Shown here: positions 19,313-29,250 of the stretch, piece by piece
Numbering within the stretch: the first letter of the stretch is position 1
Layout: the number at the start of each line of letters is the position of its first letter
Assembly (NCBI RefSeq): GCF_008247605.1
Contig: NZ_CP043420.1
Coordinates: 1,798,001 to 1,862,000 of the forward strand
Direction: 5' to 3'
Source of the DNA: Kushneria phosphatilytica
GTDB taxonomy: Bacteria > Pseudomonadota > Gammaproteobacteria > Pseudomonadales > Halomonadaceae
Length of the DNA stretch: 64,000 bases
Notes under the pieces: generated by a model
Told to the model about the DNA's origin: nothing
Databases searched by the model: none
Seen by the model: the letters and a program-made list of their open reading frames with translations, nothing else
Translations under genes and position numbers: made by a program

Positions 19313-20074
19313 ATGACCGATGCTACCCATGCGCGCCCGCCTCTTCCGCCTTCGCAACATGAATGGGCGCTATTTCTCGATTTTGACGGCACTCTTACGG
19401 CGCTGGTGGATCACCCGGATAATGTTTCGGTTGATCAGCCCCTGCGCGATCTGCTGCTCCAGCTATCGGATAGCCTGGATGGCGCCCTTGCCATCGTCAG
19501 CGGTCGCAGTATCAGCGACCTCGATCGCCACCTGGCGCCGCTGAAACTTGCCTGTGCCGGTCAGCATGGCGCAGAGAGGCGTGATGCTCTCGGACGTTAC
19601 CAGAATGCCATGGATAGCGGCCCTCTGGAGAGCGTCAGAAAACGGTTGCACGAATTCGCCGATGCTCATCATGGCCTGATGGTAGAGGATAAGGGAGCCA
19701 GTCTTGCGGTACATTATCGCGGCGCTCCCGAACTTGCTGATACTGTCGTACGTCACAGCCAATCCATGGTTGATGAACTGGGCAGCGACTTCGAACTCCA
19801 TCAGGGCAAATGTGTGGTCGAAATCAAATCGTCACGCTGCCACAAGGGGCTGAGTGTTGAAGCGTTCATGCACACCACTCCGTTCAGCGGTCGTCAACCG
19901 ATATTCATGGGCGACGATGCCACTGATGAAAATGGGTTCGCCAGTGCACAGGCACTTGGCGGTTTCGGCATCAAGGTAGGCGAAGGTGAGACCCGAGCTG
20001 ATTATCGACTGGCCGGCACTGAACAGGTCCGCCAATGGCTGGAGGAGTGCCTGGCCAGTCTGAGACACTATTAA
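19313..20074 (+). CDS. otsB: Trehalose-6-phosphate phosphatase
   Basis: HAD phosphatase that converts trehalose-6-phosphate to trehalose, a compatible solute. 253 aa from ATG 19313, with AGGAAAG about 8 nt upstream. Motif I is DFDGTLT (D23, D25), motif II is VSGR, and GQHGAERRD, GKCVVEIKS and MGDDATDE (motif IV) are present. Precedes otsA by 73 nt; the pair is probably one unit. Confidence 0.95.
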   Translation: MTDATHARPPLPPSQHEWALFLDFDGTLTALVDHPDNVSVDQPLRDLLLQLSDSLDGALAIVSGRSISDLDRHLAPLKLACAGQHGAERRDALGRYQNAMDSGPLESVRKRLHEFADAHHGLMVEDKGASLAVHYRGAPELADTVVRHSQSMVDELGSDFELHQGKCVVEIKSSRCHKGLSVEAFMHTTPFSGRQPIFMGDDATDENGFASAQALGGFGIKVGEGETRADYRLAGTEQVRQWLEECLASLRHY

Positions 20075-20147
20075 CGTACTGGTACAGTATCGCCATGCGT
20101 TATCACAGACAGTGATGATCGATTCCATCATGGACGAGGGAGGAAAC

Positions 20148-21545
20148 TTGAACTCATTGATCGTGGCTTCCAATCGCGTGCCCTCACCCGACCAGGGCAG
20201 TGGCAGTCAGGGTGGTCTGGCTGTAGGCGTCATGAACGCCTTGAGCCGCACGGATGGGCTTTGGCTGGGCTGGAATGGCAATACCGAAGAGGCGCCATCG
20301 CGCGACATCGACCATTACGACTTCGATGGCGTTCGCTTTGCAACCTTTCCGATGTCTGTCGAGCAACATCGACTGTTCTACATCGGGTATTCCAATGAGG
20401 TACTCTGGCCGCTTTTTCACTATCGTCCGGATATGATCGAGTATAACCGTGAAAAGGAACGTGGTTATCTCGAGGTCAATCAGCTCTTCGCGGATAATAT
20501 CCGCAGTGTGATGGACGAAAGCAGCCGTATCTGGGTTCACGATTATCAGCTCATCGCAGTGGGGCATCTGTTGCGCCAGTCGGGCGTCGAAGCACCGCTC
20601 GGTTTTTTCCTGCATACCCCTTTCCCGCCCTGGGACCTGCTGAGAATTCTGCCCGAATACGAAAATCTGCTGCACTATCTGAGTGCCTACGACACCATCG
20701 GCTTTCAGACCGATCTTGACCTTTACAATTTCCGCGACTGCATGAAACGCGGTATCGGTGCCGAAATCGAGGAAGATGGCACCATCGTCTTTGATGGGCG
20801 TCGCTCTCAAGCGGATGTCTACCCGATATCGATTGATATTGATACCGCCCGCGAGATGGCTGAACAAGGTGAGAATTCACCTACCGGTCAGCGTCTCAAG
20901 CGCTCGTTGAATAATCGCCCGCTGATGATCGGTACCGATCGACTGGATTACAGCAAGGGACTCTACAAGCGCTTTCAGGCTTATGAACGTCTCCTCGAAC
21001 GATTCGAGGAACGGCGAGGCAATGTCATCTATATCCAGATCTCTCCTTCATCGCGTACCGATGTCGAAGAGTATGCGGCTCTACGTACCACCCTGGAGCG
21101 GGTTACCGGGCACGTTAATGGTCGCTTCGCGGAATATGACTGGATGCCGCTGCGCTATCTCAATCGTGGATATGATCGTGCTTCCATCATGGGCTTTCTA
21201 CGTCAAAGCCGGGTGGCTCTGATTACCCCGCTTCGCGATGGCATGAACCTGGTGGCCAAGGAATTCATTGCCGCGCAGGATCCTGAAGATCCCGGGGTGC
21301 TGGTGCTTTCACACCTTGCCGGAGCTTCACGTGAACTCGCGGATGGTGCCCTGCTTTGCAATCCTTTCGATATCGACGGGGTCGCTGAAGTCATGGAGCG
21401 CGCCCTTTCCATGCCACTGGAAGAGCGTCGTGCCCGTTGGCAAAGCATGATGACGGTACTGCAGAATAACGATATCCACCAATGGAGCGAAAATTTCCTC
21501 GCTGCGATGAATCAGAATGCCGAGCAGCGCCGAGAAGATCAGTAG
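20148..21545 (+). CDS. otsA: Trehalose-6-phosphate synthase
   Basis: GT20 enzyme that makes trehalose-6-phosphate from UDP-glucose and glucose-6-phosphate. Motifs: SNRVPSP at the N-terminus, [38 protein letters not shown] and [15 protein letters not shown] favour the TTG at 20148 as start (465 aa, [10 protein letters not shown]). A strong GAGGGAGG (20136-20143) lies 4-5 nt before it, while the upstream ATGs at 20115 and 20130 precede that site. GalU in this window supplies its donor. Confidence 0.94.
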   Translation: MNSLIVASNRVPSPDQGSGSQGGLAVGVMNALSRTDGLWLGWNGNTEEAPSRDIDHYDFDGVRFATFPMSVEQHRLFYIGYSNEVLWPLFHYRPDMIEYNREKERGYLEVNQLFADNIRSVMDESSRIWVHDYQLIAVGHLLRQSGVEAPLGFFLHTPFPPWDLLRILPEYENLLHYLSAYDTIGFQTDLDLYNFRDCMKRGIGAEIEEDGTIVFDGRRSQADVYPISIDIDTAREMAEQGENSPTGQRLKRSLNNRPLMIGTDRLDYSKGLYKRFQAYERLLERFEERRGNVIYIQISPSSRTDVEEYAALRTTLERVTGHVNGRFAEYDWMPLRYLNRGYDRASIMGFLRQSRVALITPLRDGMNLVAKEFIAAQDPEDPGVLVLSHLAGASRELADGALLCNPFDIDGVAEVMERALSMPLEERRARWQSMMTVLQNNDIHQWSENFLAAMNQNAEQRREDQ

Positions 21546-21576
21546 TAGCAAGACACTGATTTGGTTCCTGCTACGA

Positions 21577-21852
21577 TCAGCGGGTCAGAAATCCATTCCA
21601 TTGCTGTTCATCTGACAGCTCACGGGTCTTCACCTGCGTCACTGTTGCGCTGGGAGGACCCGTTTCAAGCCATTGCAGAACTTCATCCACGGCCTCTGAC
21701 TCCCCCTGCAATACGATCTTGACGCTATCATCCGCCTGATTTTCGGCATAACCTGTTAACCCGAACTGTCTTGTCTGATATGCAGTAGACTGCCGAAAGC
21801 CGACGCCCTGTACTCGGCCTTCTACCCGCACTTCAACCGTGCGTTGAGTCAT
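21577..21852 (-). CDS. yccX: Acylphosphatase
   Basis: Small enzyme (91 aa) hydrolysing acyl phosphates. The catalytic loop GRVQGVGFRQ carries R20, and GYAENQADDSVKIVLQG carries the catalytic Asn. ATG 21852 has AAGGAGG about 5 nt upstream. The longer open frame to 22020 belongs to no supported start. Lies downstream of the HypT-like regulator and converges with otsA. Confidence 0.93.
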   Translation of the reverse strand: MTQRTVEVRVEGRVQGVGFRQSTAYQTRQFGLTGYAENQADDSVKIVLQGESEAVDEVLQWLETGPPSATVTQVKTRELSDEQQWNGFLTR

Positions 21853-21883
21853 ATCTGCCTCCTTTTGTGAAGCAAGCTGAATT

Positions 21884-22801
21884 TCATCCTTCAAGAAAAT
21901 CCCGTGGCAGTTTCTGCAACTGACGCCATAACCGCTCGACCCCGGGCTTATGTACCAGAGCGCAGCGGTAAAGACGTATTTCCAGAGGAATATCCCAGCG
22001 CGACTCACCTGCTCGCACAAGATGTCCCTCCTTTAATTCCTGACGAATGCAGAAATCCGGAATCCAAGCCACACCAACACCCTGCAGGGCCATGCCCTTG
22101 AGACCTTCCGCCATGGCGGTTTCATACACCGTTCGCAGTCTCATACGCAGCGGGTCATGTCGTAACAGCATGCGCACGCTACGTCCCAGAAGCGCTCCCT
22201 GAGTGTAGGCCAGCAAGGGGATATCGCCTTCATGTGCGAGATTGTACTTCGGGCTGCCATCCCGCCCGGGTACGCTCACCGGCAACAGGCTGATCTGGCC
22301 TATGGAAAAGGAAGGAAAAACATCACTGTCGAGCTGCATGGTGGCATAGGGATCATGATAGGCCAGCATCAGATCACAATTGCCTTCACGCAGTAAATGA
22401 ATGGCATCCCCGACATTCATTGCCAGCAGACGTGTAGGCAACTCCCCAACGCCTTTCTGCAAACGTGATATCCATCTTGGAAAAAACGCCAGTGCCAAAG
22501 AGTGTGCCGCGGCAATGTCGAGCGCTTCGTTGGCCATTCCAAGCCCTCGTAGATGCCCCAGACATTCGTTGAGCTGTTCCACAAGATGACGCGCGGTGAC
22601 CAGAAACAGCTGACCTTCCGGAGTCAGGCTCACGGGCGTGGTCGAACGATCAACCAATGTCGCCCCTACTGCCTCTTCCAGTGCTCGAATGCGCCGACTG
22701 AAGGCAGGTTGCGTCACATGACGCTGACGCGCCGCGGCGGAAAAACTGCGTGTGCCATTGAGCGCCACGAAGTCCTCCAGCCATTTGGTTTCCAGATTCA
22801 A
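21884..22801 (-). CDS. hypT: LysR-family regulator of the HypT (YjiE) type
   Basis: 305-aa LysR-type regulator. The helix-turn-helix is at about 20-45 (SFSAAARQRHVTQPAFSRRIRALE). N-terminal NLETKWLEDF and the effector-domain blocks AAAHSLAL, LREGNCDLMLAYHD and GVGVAWIPDFCI match E. coli HypT. HypT is activated by hypochlorite through methionine oxidation and protects against it. The symbol is by similarity. Lies 32 nt downstream of the cardiolipin synthase gene. Confidence 0.78.
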   Translation of the reverse strand: MNLETKWLEDFVALNGTRSFSAAARQRHVTQPAFSRRIRALEEAVGATLVDRSTTPVSLTPEGQLFLVTARHLVEQLNECLGHLRGLGMANEALDIAAAHSLALAFFPRWISRLQKGVGELPTRLLAMNVGDAIHLLREGNCDLMLAYHDPYATMQLDSDVFPSFSIGQISLLPVSVPGRDGSPKYNLAHEGDIPLLAYTQGALLGRSVRMLLRHDPLRMRLRTVYETAMAEGLKGMALQGVGVAWIPDFCIRQELKEGHLVRAGESRWDIPLEIRLYRCALVHKPGVERLWRQLQKLPRDFLEG

Positions 22802-22834
22802 GACGGTTCCTCTTTGCTCCGGCGCGGGTGCCTG

Positions 22835-24256
22835 TTACTGGACCGGTGCCGCAAGATAAGCCGCACGAGCAGCCAGCTTGTGCCATAACGGACGTCCTGT
22901 GATCTCTTCAAGCGCCACCAGTCTGCAACGTTCAAGATCCGCCAGCAGCATGGCTTCGACTTCACTCGCAAACAATTGATCCGCCAGGTAAGCGGTCACC
23001 TCGAAATTGAGGCGGAACGAGCGATTATCGAGATTAACGGTGCCTACCGCCGCTGTATGAGCATCGACCAGAAAGACCTTCTGATGCAGGAAACCGGGCT
23101 GGTAACGATAAATCTGCACACCGGCACGAATCATGTCGCCCAGAAAGGAGAATGCCGAAAGAAATACCAGTAGATGATCAGGGCGTTCGGGAATGATGAC
23201 CTTGACATCGACACCACGCAATGCCGCCAGTTTGAGCGCATCCTGCACCCCCTGATCGGGTACAAAATAGGGGCTGGTAATCCAGATACGCTTTTGTGCG
23301 CCATGAATAACATGCTGCATCAGCAGACTGGCCGTCTCCTGCCGATCGGCCGGGCCGGAAGGCACTATGACCGCATGTTGATCGGCCTCAAGTGAATCCG
23401 GTTGCCATCGCAGATTCAGAATATCCCCTGTTGCCCAGTGCCAATCTTCCCAGAAGGCTTCCTGGAGACCCAACACACTGGGCCCCAGCAATTTCAAATG
23501 CGTATCACGCCATTCACCATAACGCTCACTACCTTCGCGGTATTCATCCGCCACATTCAAGCCACCGATCCAGCCCTCGCGGCCATCCACGACTACTATC
23601 TTGCGATGATTGCGGAAATTGACCTGAAAACGATGTCGCCAGCCTCGTGAAGAACCAAAGTGATGGACTTCAACACCGGCTTCACGCAGTTCATCCAGGT
23701 AAGGATCAGGCAGTTTGCGACTACCGATTTCGTCGAAAAGAAAGCAAACCCTTACGCCTCTTTCGGCGCACCGGATCATGTGACGCTTGAATTCCCCACC
23801 CAGGCGATCATCGCGGACGATGAAAAACTGCACCAGCACATACTCACGTGCATTTTCCAGACCCGCAAAGATACTTTCGAACGTTGCCTGCCCATCGATC
23901 AACAATTGTGCCTGATTCCCACGAGTCATGGGCATCATGGCCAGACGTTCGACTGCACGCACCCTGGCGGCGGCTTCCTGGGGCACCGTAGCCCATGGGT
24001 CCACGCGCCGGCGATAGGGGATCAAGGCCCGGCGCAGTGTGGTATCACGCTCCTCTCGCGCCGAGACATATCCATAGAAACGGGGTCGCCCGAATATCCA
24101 GAAAGCAGGGATCGCAAGATAGGGAAAGGTGACCAGTGAAATGATCCAGGCGACAGCCCCCTGAGAAGTTCGACTGGACATCAGCGCCATCAGGCCGGAC
24201 AACGCACCAAGCAGATGCAGCAGGACAATGAAGATACCACCCAATAATGCTGTCAC
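22835..24256 (-). CDS. clsA: Cardiolipin synthase
   Basis: Phospholipase-D-superfamily enzyme that joins two phosphatidylglycerols to cardiolipin in the inner membrane. 473 aa. Two N-terminal membrane segments (about 5-27 and 35-56) precede two HxK(x)4D motifs (HRKIVVVDG with H217; HQKVFLVDA with H391). The start codon is GTG 24256, with only a weak ribosome site. Membership of the ClsA rather than ClsB group follows from the membrane segments and length. Confidence 0.92.
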   Translation of the reverse strand: MTALLGGIFIVLLHLLGALSGLMALMSSRTSQGAVAWIISLVTFPYLAIPAFWIFGRPRFYGYVSAREERDTTLRRALIPYRRRVDPWATVPQEAAARVRAVERLAMMPMTRGNQAQLLIDGQATFESIFAGLENAREYVLVQFFIVRDDRLGGEFKRHMIRCAERGVRVCFLFDEIGSRKLPDPYLDELREAGVEVHHFGSSRGWRHRFQVNFRNHRKIVVVDGREGWIGGLNVADEYREGSERYGEWRDTHLKLLGPSVLGLQEAFWEDWHWATGDILNLRWQPDSLEADQHAVIVPSGPADRQETASLLMQHVIHGAQKRIWITSPYFVPDQGVQDALKLAALRGVDVKVIIPERPDHLLVFLSAFSFLGDMIRAGVQIYRYQPGFLHQKVFLVDAHTAAVGTVNLDNRSFRLNFEVTAYLADQLFASEVEAMLLADLERCRLVALEEITGRPLWHKLAARAAYLAAPVQ

Positions 24257-24353
24257 TGCTTACCCGCCTCTGCCATGGCCATTGGAAATCCTGTCACGAA
24301 TGCGCGCAGCATACCCTAACAGCCGGACTGGCATCGACTGCTTCTCTGGCTCT

Positions 24354-25181
24354 TCAGGTCGGTACAGGCTGGCAACTCGGGCATCGGTACAGGCGCCGCG
24401 ATGCAACACTCTGTCGAACAATGGGTGTCCCACAGGCGAAACAGGGCGCCTGCTCGCGATTGAAGACAGCATGGCGCCATCGACAACGCGGCCAGCCTTG
24501 ATCAATCAGGGGCTGACGCCATTGCGCATCGTTGGTCACACCCGCCAGCCGATAGGCACGCTGGATGAGCGTCAGCGTCCATGCCGCGAGCCCCTGACGC
24601 TGCTCAACTGACAGGTCACAGGGGCGCCACTCGGGAGCCAGGGCTGAAAAAAACAGTATTTCCGAGCGCAGATAGTTACCAACTCCGGCGAGGAAGCCCT
24701 GATCCAGCAACAGAGAGCCCAGCCTGCGACGAGCAAAGTGGAGGGCTTCCAGACGATCCACCACGTCTTGCTCGGTCACGGTATGTGTCAGGGGGTCCGG
24801 TCCCAGACGCGAAAGGAACGGATGCTGATCCAGCGTTCCAACCGACCAGAGGGAGACATCCGATGCACTGAACAGCCATGCAGAGTGAGATGACGTGGTC
24901 AGCCGTACTCGTGGTGAGCGTCGGGTTGTCGGATGACGCTCACGTCGCATGATGCGCCATACCCCATAAAGCTGATTGTGAGAATACAGCACGCTCTCAT
25001 CATCAAAACGGATCAGCAGCGCCTTGCCCCAGCTATCCACCGATACCACTGTTCGACCGATCAGACTTTGTTCGAACGGGCGCAGAGACTCAAAAGCCAG
25101 CCATACAGAGTCGATTTGCCGACCCTTTAGTACCCGACCCAGCCGGTCAGCCGTGCGCCGGATTTCAGGTCCTTCGGGCAT
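24354..25181 (-). CDS. nei: Endonuclease VIII (DNA glycosylase Nei)
   Basis: Base-excision repair glycosylase/lyase for oxidised pyrimidines. 275 aa. PEGPEIRR supplies the catalytic N-terminal Pro2 and Glu3. K53 lies in SWGKALLIRF. The helix-two-turn-helix GVGNYLRSEI and the C-terminal zinc finger (C247, C250, C267, C270) are complete. PEGPEIRR rather than PELPEVE distinguishes it from MutM. Follows uvrB by 36 nt, grouping two repair genes. Confidence 0.93.
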   Translation of the reverse strand: MPEGPEIRRTADRLGRVLKGRQIDSVWLAFESLRPFEQSLIGRTVVSVDSWGKALLIRFDDESVLYSHNQLYGVWRIMRRERHPTTRRSPRVRLTTSSHSAWLFSASDVSLWSVGTLDQHPFLSRLGPDPLTHTVTEQDVVDRLEALHFARRRLGSLLLDQGFLAGVGNYLRSEILFFSALAPEWRPCDLSVEQRQGLAAWTLTLIQRAYRLAGVTNDAQWRQPLIDQGWPRCRWRHAVFNREQAPCFACGTPIVRQSVASRRLYRCPSCQPVPT

Positions 25182-25217
25182 GACCGCTCCATCTCCGTTT
25201 CAACGACCCTAGCAAGA

Positions 25218-27248
25218 TTACTTGAGCTCGATCAGGCGAGCATTAAGCGTCTGCATTTCGTCACGCAGTTGTGCTGCCGTTTCGAACTCCAGATTCTTCG
25301 CCGCTTCGTGCATTTCATCTTCGAGGCGCCTGATCTCGCGATTGACATCATCAAGTGTCATATTGCGCAGCTGCTCAGCGTCATAGCGCGTCCCCTGCTC
25401 AGCGGTCTGACGCTCACTCTTGCGCTTGCCACGACGGGTACCGGGGGCCTTGGAGGCTTCCATGATATCTGCCACGTTCTTGGTAATGGTCCGCGGCGTA
25501 ATGCCATGCTCCTCATTAAAGGCAATCTGTTTGGCACGACGGCGCTCGGTCTCGTCCATGGCACGGCGCATGGAATCGGTAATGCGATCGGCGTAGAGCA
25601 TGGCCTTGCCATTGGCATTACGCGCCGCACGCCCGATGGTCTGGATCAGTGAACGTTCAGCGCGCAGGAAACCTTCCTTGTCAGCATCCAGAATCGCGAC
25701 CAGCGAGACTTCGGGAATATCCAGCCCCTCACGCAGCAGGTTAATGCCCACCAGCACATCAAACTTGCCCAGACGCAGATCGCGAATAATTTCGACACGC
25801 TCCACGGTATCGATATCGGAGTGCAGGTAACGGACCCGAATATCATGCTCATCGAGATACTCGGTCAGATCCTCGGCCATGCGTTTGGTTAACGTGGTGA
25901 CCAGCACACGCTCACCCACGCTAACGCGCTTTTGCACTTCCGAAAGCAGGTCATCCACCTGAGTGGTCGCTGGTCGAACCTCGACTTCGGGGTCCAGCAA
26001 GCCGGTGGGGCGCACCACCTGTTCGACCACCTGGCCGGCATGCTTCTCCTCATAAGGTCCGGGTGTAGCGGAGACAAAAATCGTCTGAGGCAGGATCAGC
26101 TCCCACTCTTCAAACTTCATTGGACGGTTATCCAGTGCTGATGGCAAACGGAACCCGTATTCAACCAGGGTCTCCTTGCGCGACCGGTCTCCCTTGTACA
26201 TGCCCCCAACCTGCGGAACGCTGACATGCGATTCGTCAATAAAGACCAGTGCATCGTCAGGCAGATAATCGAAGAAGGTCGGGGGTGCCTGACCGGGGGC
26301 ACGACCCGAGAGATACCGCGAATAATTCTCGATACCGTTGCAGTATCCCAGCTCCAGCATCATCTCGATATCATAGAGCGTACGCTGCTCAAGACGCTGA
26401 GCTTCAACCAGCCTTTCATGGTGACGCAGCCACTCGAGCCGTTCGGTCAACTCGCCCTTGATCGACTCTACAGCCTCGAGAATGGTATCGCGTGGCGTGA
26501 CATAGTGCGTCTTGGGGTAGATGGTCATACGCGGTACCTTGCCGCGGATCTCACCGGTCAATGGATCGAACAGGCTGATCGATTCGATCTCCTCATCGAA
26601 CAGTTCGACCCGCACTGCCTCCTCTTCGGCATCGGCCGGAAAGATATCAATCACGTCACCGCGCACACGGTAGGTACCCCGCCGGAAGTCGGTATCGTTG
26701 CGGGTATACTGCAGCTCCGCCAGCCGACGCAGGAAGGCTCGCTGATCGATCAGTTCGCCACGATTGAAGTGCAACCGCATCTTCAGATACTGATCGGGAT
26801 CACCCAGTCCATAGATGGCCGACACCGATACCACGATCAGCGCATCACGTCGCTCCAGCAGTGCCTTGGTCGCCGACAGACGCATCTGCTCGATATGATC
26901 GTTGATCGAGGCATCCTTCTCGATGAAAGTATCCGAGGAAGGCACATAAGCCTCAGGCTGGTAGTAATCGTAGTAGGAGACAAAATACTCGACGGCGTTT
27001 TCCGGAAAGAACGCCTTGAACTCACCATAGAGCTGGGCTGCCAGGGTTTTATTGGGCGCCATTACAATGGTGGGTCGCTGCAGCTGTTCCACCACATTGG
27101 CCATGGTGAATGTCTTCCCCGAGCCGGTCACCCCCAACAGGGTCTGATGGGCCAGACCGGACTCCACCCCACGCACCAGCCCATCAATCGCGGCAGGTTG
27201 GTCGCCAGCCGGCTTGTAATCCGAAGCAATGCGAAACTCTCTGGCCAT
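25218..27248 (-). CDS. uvrB: Excinuclease ABC subunit B
   Basis: Damage-verification helicase of nucleotide excision repair. 676 aa. It has Walker [11 protein letters not shown] near 40-49, the beta-hairpin [15 protein letters not shown], helicase motifs ([26 protein letters not shown]) and the C-terminal UVR domain ([23 protein letters not shown]) that contacts UvrC. No LexA box of the form CTGT-N8-ACAG is visible in the 135 nt upstream. Confidence 0.98.
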   Translation of the reverse strand: MAREFRIASDYKPAGDQPAAIDGLVRGVESGLAHQTLLGVTGSGKTFTMANVVEQLQRPTIVMAPNKTLAAQLYGEFKAFFPENAVEYFVSYYDYYQPEAYVPSSDTFIEKDASINDHIEQMRLSATKALLERRDALIVVSVSAIYGLGDPDQYLKMRLHFNRGELIDQRAFLRRLAELQYTRNDTDFRRGTYRVRGDVIDIFPADAEEEAVRVELFDEEIESISLFDPLTGEIRGKVPRMTIYPKTHYVTPRDTILEAVESIKGELTERLEWLRHHERLVEAQRLEQRTLYDIEMMLELGYCNGIENYSRYLSGRAPGQAPPTFFDYLPDDALVFIDESHVSVPQVGGMYKGDRSRKETLVEYGFRLPSALDNRPMKFEEWELILPQTIFVSATPGPYEEKHAGQVVEQVVRPTGLLDPEVEVRPATTQVDDLLSEVQKRVSVGERVLVTTLTKRMAEDLTEYLDEHDIRVRYLHSDIDTVERVEIIRDLRLGKFDVLVGINLLREGLDIPEVSLVAILDADKEGFLRAERSLIQTIGRAARNANGKAMLYADRITDSMRRAMDETERRRAKQIAFNEEHGITPRTITKNVADIMEASKAPGTRRGKRKSERQTAEQGTRYDAEQLRNMTLDDVNREIRRLEDEMHEAAKNLEFETAAQLRDEMQTLNARLIELK

Positions 27249-27383
27249 GCAAGCCCTCCGCTATCGCCGTCCGGTTGGCTGCCCATCAACGATGGACCTA
27301 CCGTAACGGGTATCAATGTGGACTGAATGCGGGCGCAGGCGTCAATTGCAAGCCCTGACGAGCTGCAATCTGCCTGCCGAATA

Positions 27384-27791
27384 TCAGCTCAGGTGTGTTT
27401 CGGTGTTGATTTCGATGCTGGCCCCGGTCATGAGCTTGTGAATGGGGCACTGGTCGGCAATTTCATGCAGTCGCTCACGCGCCTGGGCGCTAAGCTCACC
27501 AATCAGTGCAATCGAAACATCCAGCCGATAATGCCCTTCCCGTTCACGTGAGGCGTCGCGCGTTACACGAACACTGACGCCATTCAACGGCATTTCCTTG
27601 CGCCGGGCATACATCATGACGGTGAGTGCCTTGCAGCTGCCCAGAGACATATCAAAGTAGTCATGAGGATCCGGAACGCCGCCTTCTCCGCCAGCGTTGG
27701 CGGAAACATCCGCATAAAGGTCATTGATGTCATCCAGCGTAATGCGCTGTCGCAGCGCGCCCTCACGTTCTGTTTCAATCAGAATGCTCAT
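27384..27791 (-). CDS. OsmC/Ohr-family protein
   Basis: 135-aa OsmC-fold protein with the two reactive cysteines C53 (SLGSCKALTV) and C115 (DQCPIHKL) expected for a thiol peroxidase. The shape resembles the YhfA-type OsmC subgroup. Start ATG 27791 has GGGAG 6 nt upstream; the ATG seven codons earlier is not supported. Lies 59 nt downstream of the HMA-fold gene. A role in hydroperoxide defence is family inference. Confidence 0.87.
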   Translation of the reverse strand: MSILIETEREGALRQRITLDDINDLYADVSANAGGEGGVPDPHDYFDMSLGSCKALTVMMYARRKEMPLNGVSVRVTRDASREREGHYRLDVSIALIGELSAQARERLHEIADQCPIHKLMTGASIEINTETHLS

Positions 27792-27850
27792 GCCGCTCTC
27801 CCATTGGACCACCCCTTATCTGTACCCCGGTCATGCACCGAGCCTGCCGA

Positions 27851-28051
27851 TCAATTGCGGCGCACCCGGAATCCGGCCTTTTCCACTGCAGCGATCAGCT
27901 TGTCCATTCGCGCCGATCCATCTATCTCCGCCCATTCCCGGGCAACTTCGACGCTATCGACCCCATCCACTCCCATCAGGGCAGTCGTCACCCGATTGAC
28001 ATCCTCTACACTGGTCAAGCCTTCAAGGGTCAGAGATCGTGAGCCTGCCAT
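27851..28051 (-). CDS. HMA-fold protein lacking the CxxC metal site
   Basis: 66-aa ferredoxin-fold protein. The pattern SLTLEGLTSVEDVNRVTTAL ... VDGVDSVEVAREWAEI ... LIAAVEKAGFRVR follows heavy-metal-associated domains. The metal-binding CxxC is replaced by S-V-E-D and the protein has no cysteine at all. ATG 28051 has GAGG 8 nt upstream. A copper-chaperone function is unlikely; it may be a structural relic or a non-metal domain. Confidence 0.7.
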   Translation of the reverse strand: MAGSRSLTLEGLTSVEDVNRVTTALMGVDGVDSVEVAREWAEIDGSARMDKLIAAVEKAGFRVRRN

Positions 28052-28199
28052 CAGTTTTTCCTCAACGCTTATGATATGCCATGAGTCTGGCAGACGGTTG
28101 CAAAGGCCTGCCATAGCCCAAATCATACCAGGTTAGCAAAACGGCACTGGCCACGCACTCGACGCCTTCCACAAGGAGAGTCGAACACTGGAGACACTC

Positions 28200-29249
28200 A
28201 TGAGCGCACTCTCTCCCACTCTTCCCGAAAGCTGGCAATCCCATCTGCGTGAAGTCGGTGGGCAGATCGATGACAGCCAGCGCTGGCAATTCAAAGCTTC
28301 TACAGAAAACCGCTGTCGGCTCACGCCCCTGTCACACCTGAGTGTGATTGAAATTGCCGGCCCCGATACCGCGCGATTCCTACAGGGGCAAACCAGCGCA
28401 CAGGTAGATCTTGCCAATGGCGATATTGCACCGCCTACAGCGTTCTGTACGCCCAAGGGACGAATGATTGCCAACGCCCAGATTGTCAGAATCGAAACAG
28501 ATCGCTACTGGCTGCTACTGAACAGCAGCGTCGCAGAGGCATTACGTCTTCATCTGGCCAAATTCGCCGTGTTCTACAAGACCGATCTGAATCACCGCAA
28601 CGATTTGGTCACCATGGGCGTCAGCGGCGAGGCGGCAGAATCGACGCTTTCCGACTGCAGTATCAAAACGCCCCGGGACGAATGGTTCATGGCCCGAACC
28701 GATACTACCGTTGTCCTGCGTCATCCCCATCCACAACCCCGGTTTGTGCTGATTGATACCGCTGAGCCAATGATCGAACACTGGCAGACACTGAACACGC
28801 AGGGTGCCACCCCGACCTCCGAACGCTTCTGGCAACTGCTCGATATTCAGGCGGGACTGGTATGGGTCGACGAGAGCACACGCGAAAACTGGCTGCCACA
28901 GATGATCAACTGGGAAGCACTGGCCGGTATCAGTTTCAAAAAGGGCTGCTATACCGGCCAGGAAGTCGTGGCACGTGCGCACTTTCGCGGGCAGGTTAAA
29001 AAGCGCCTGATGCGTCTGACGATCAACGGCAATAGCCATCCGGAGATTGGCGCTATAGTCCGGGACGATAATGACAAACGCATGGGTGAAGTCGTCAGTC
29101 TTGCGCCTTCCAACGAGGGCAGTGAGCTGCTGGCAGTGCTCAACGTACGCGAAGAGATGCCTTCGATGACCGTTGATGGACAGCCTGTTACTCTTCAGCC
29201 GCTGCCCTATATCGTCGAACGTCGCGATCCGGAATCACTGGCCAGCTGA
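28200..29249 (+). CDS. ygfZ: Folate-binding YgfZ/GcvT-like protein (tRNA/Fe-S maintenance)
   Basis: 349-aa folate-dependent protein that supports iron-sulphur enzymes. The YgfZ signature KGCYTGQE contains the key Cys (C250 here, C228 in E. coli). The GcvT-like fold is evident (LTPLSHLSVIEIAGPDTARFLQGQ). ATG 28200 has GGAG with a 6-nt spacer. Convergent with tatD, with one base between the stop codons. Confidence 0.93.
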   Translation: MSALSPTLPESWQSHLREVGGQIDDSQRWQFKASTENRCRLTPLSHLSVIEIAGPDTARFLQGQTSAQVDLANGDIAPPTAFCTPKGRMIANAQIVRIETDRYWLLLNSSVAEALRLHLAKFAVFYKTDLNHRNDLVTMGVSGEAAESTLSDCSIKTPRDEWFMARTDTTVVLRHPHPQPRFVLIDTAEPMIEHWQTLNTQGATPTSERFWQLLDIQAGLVWVDESTRENWLPQMINWEALAGISFKKGCYTGQEVVARAHFRGQVKKRLMRLTINGNSHPEIGAIVRDDNDKRMGEVVSLAPSNEGSELLAVLNVREEMPSMTVDGQPVTLQPLPYIVERRDPESLAS

Positions 29250-29250
29250 A

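Noticed and set aside
26226-27326. 366-codon plus-strand ORF antisense to uvrB
   Set aside because: Shadow of uvrB; no start signal and no family resemblance.
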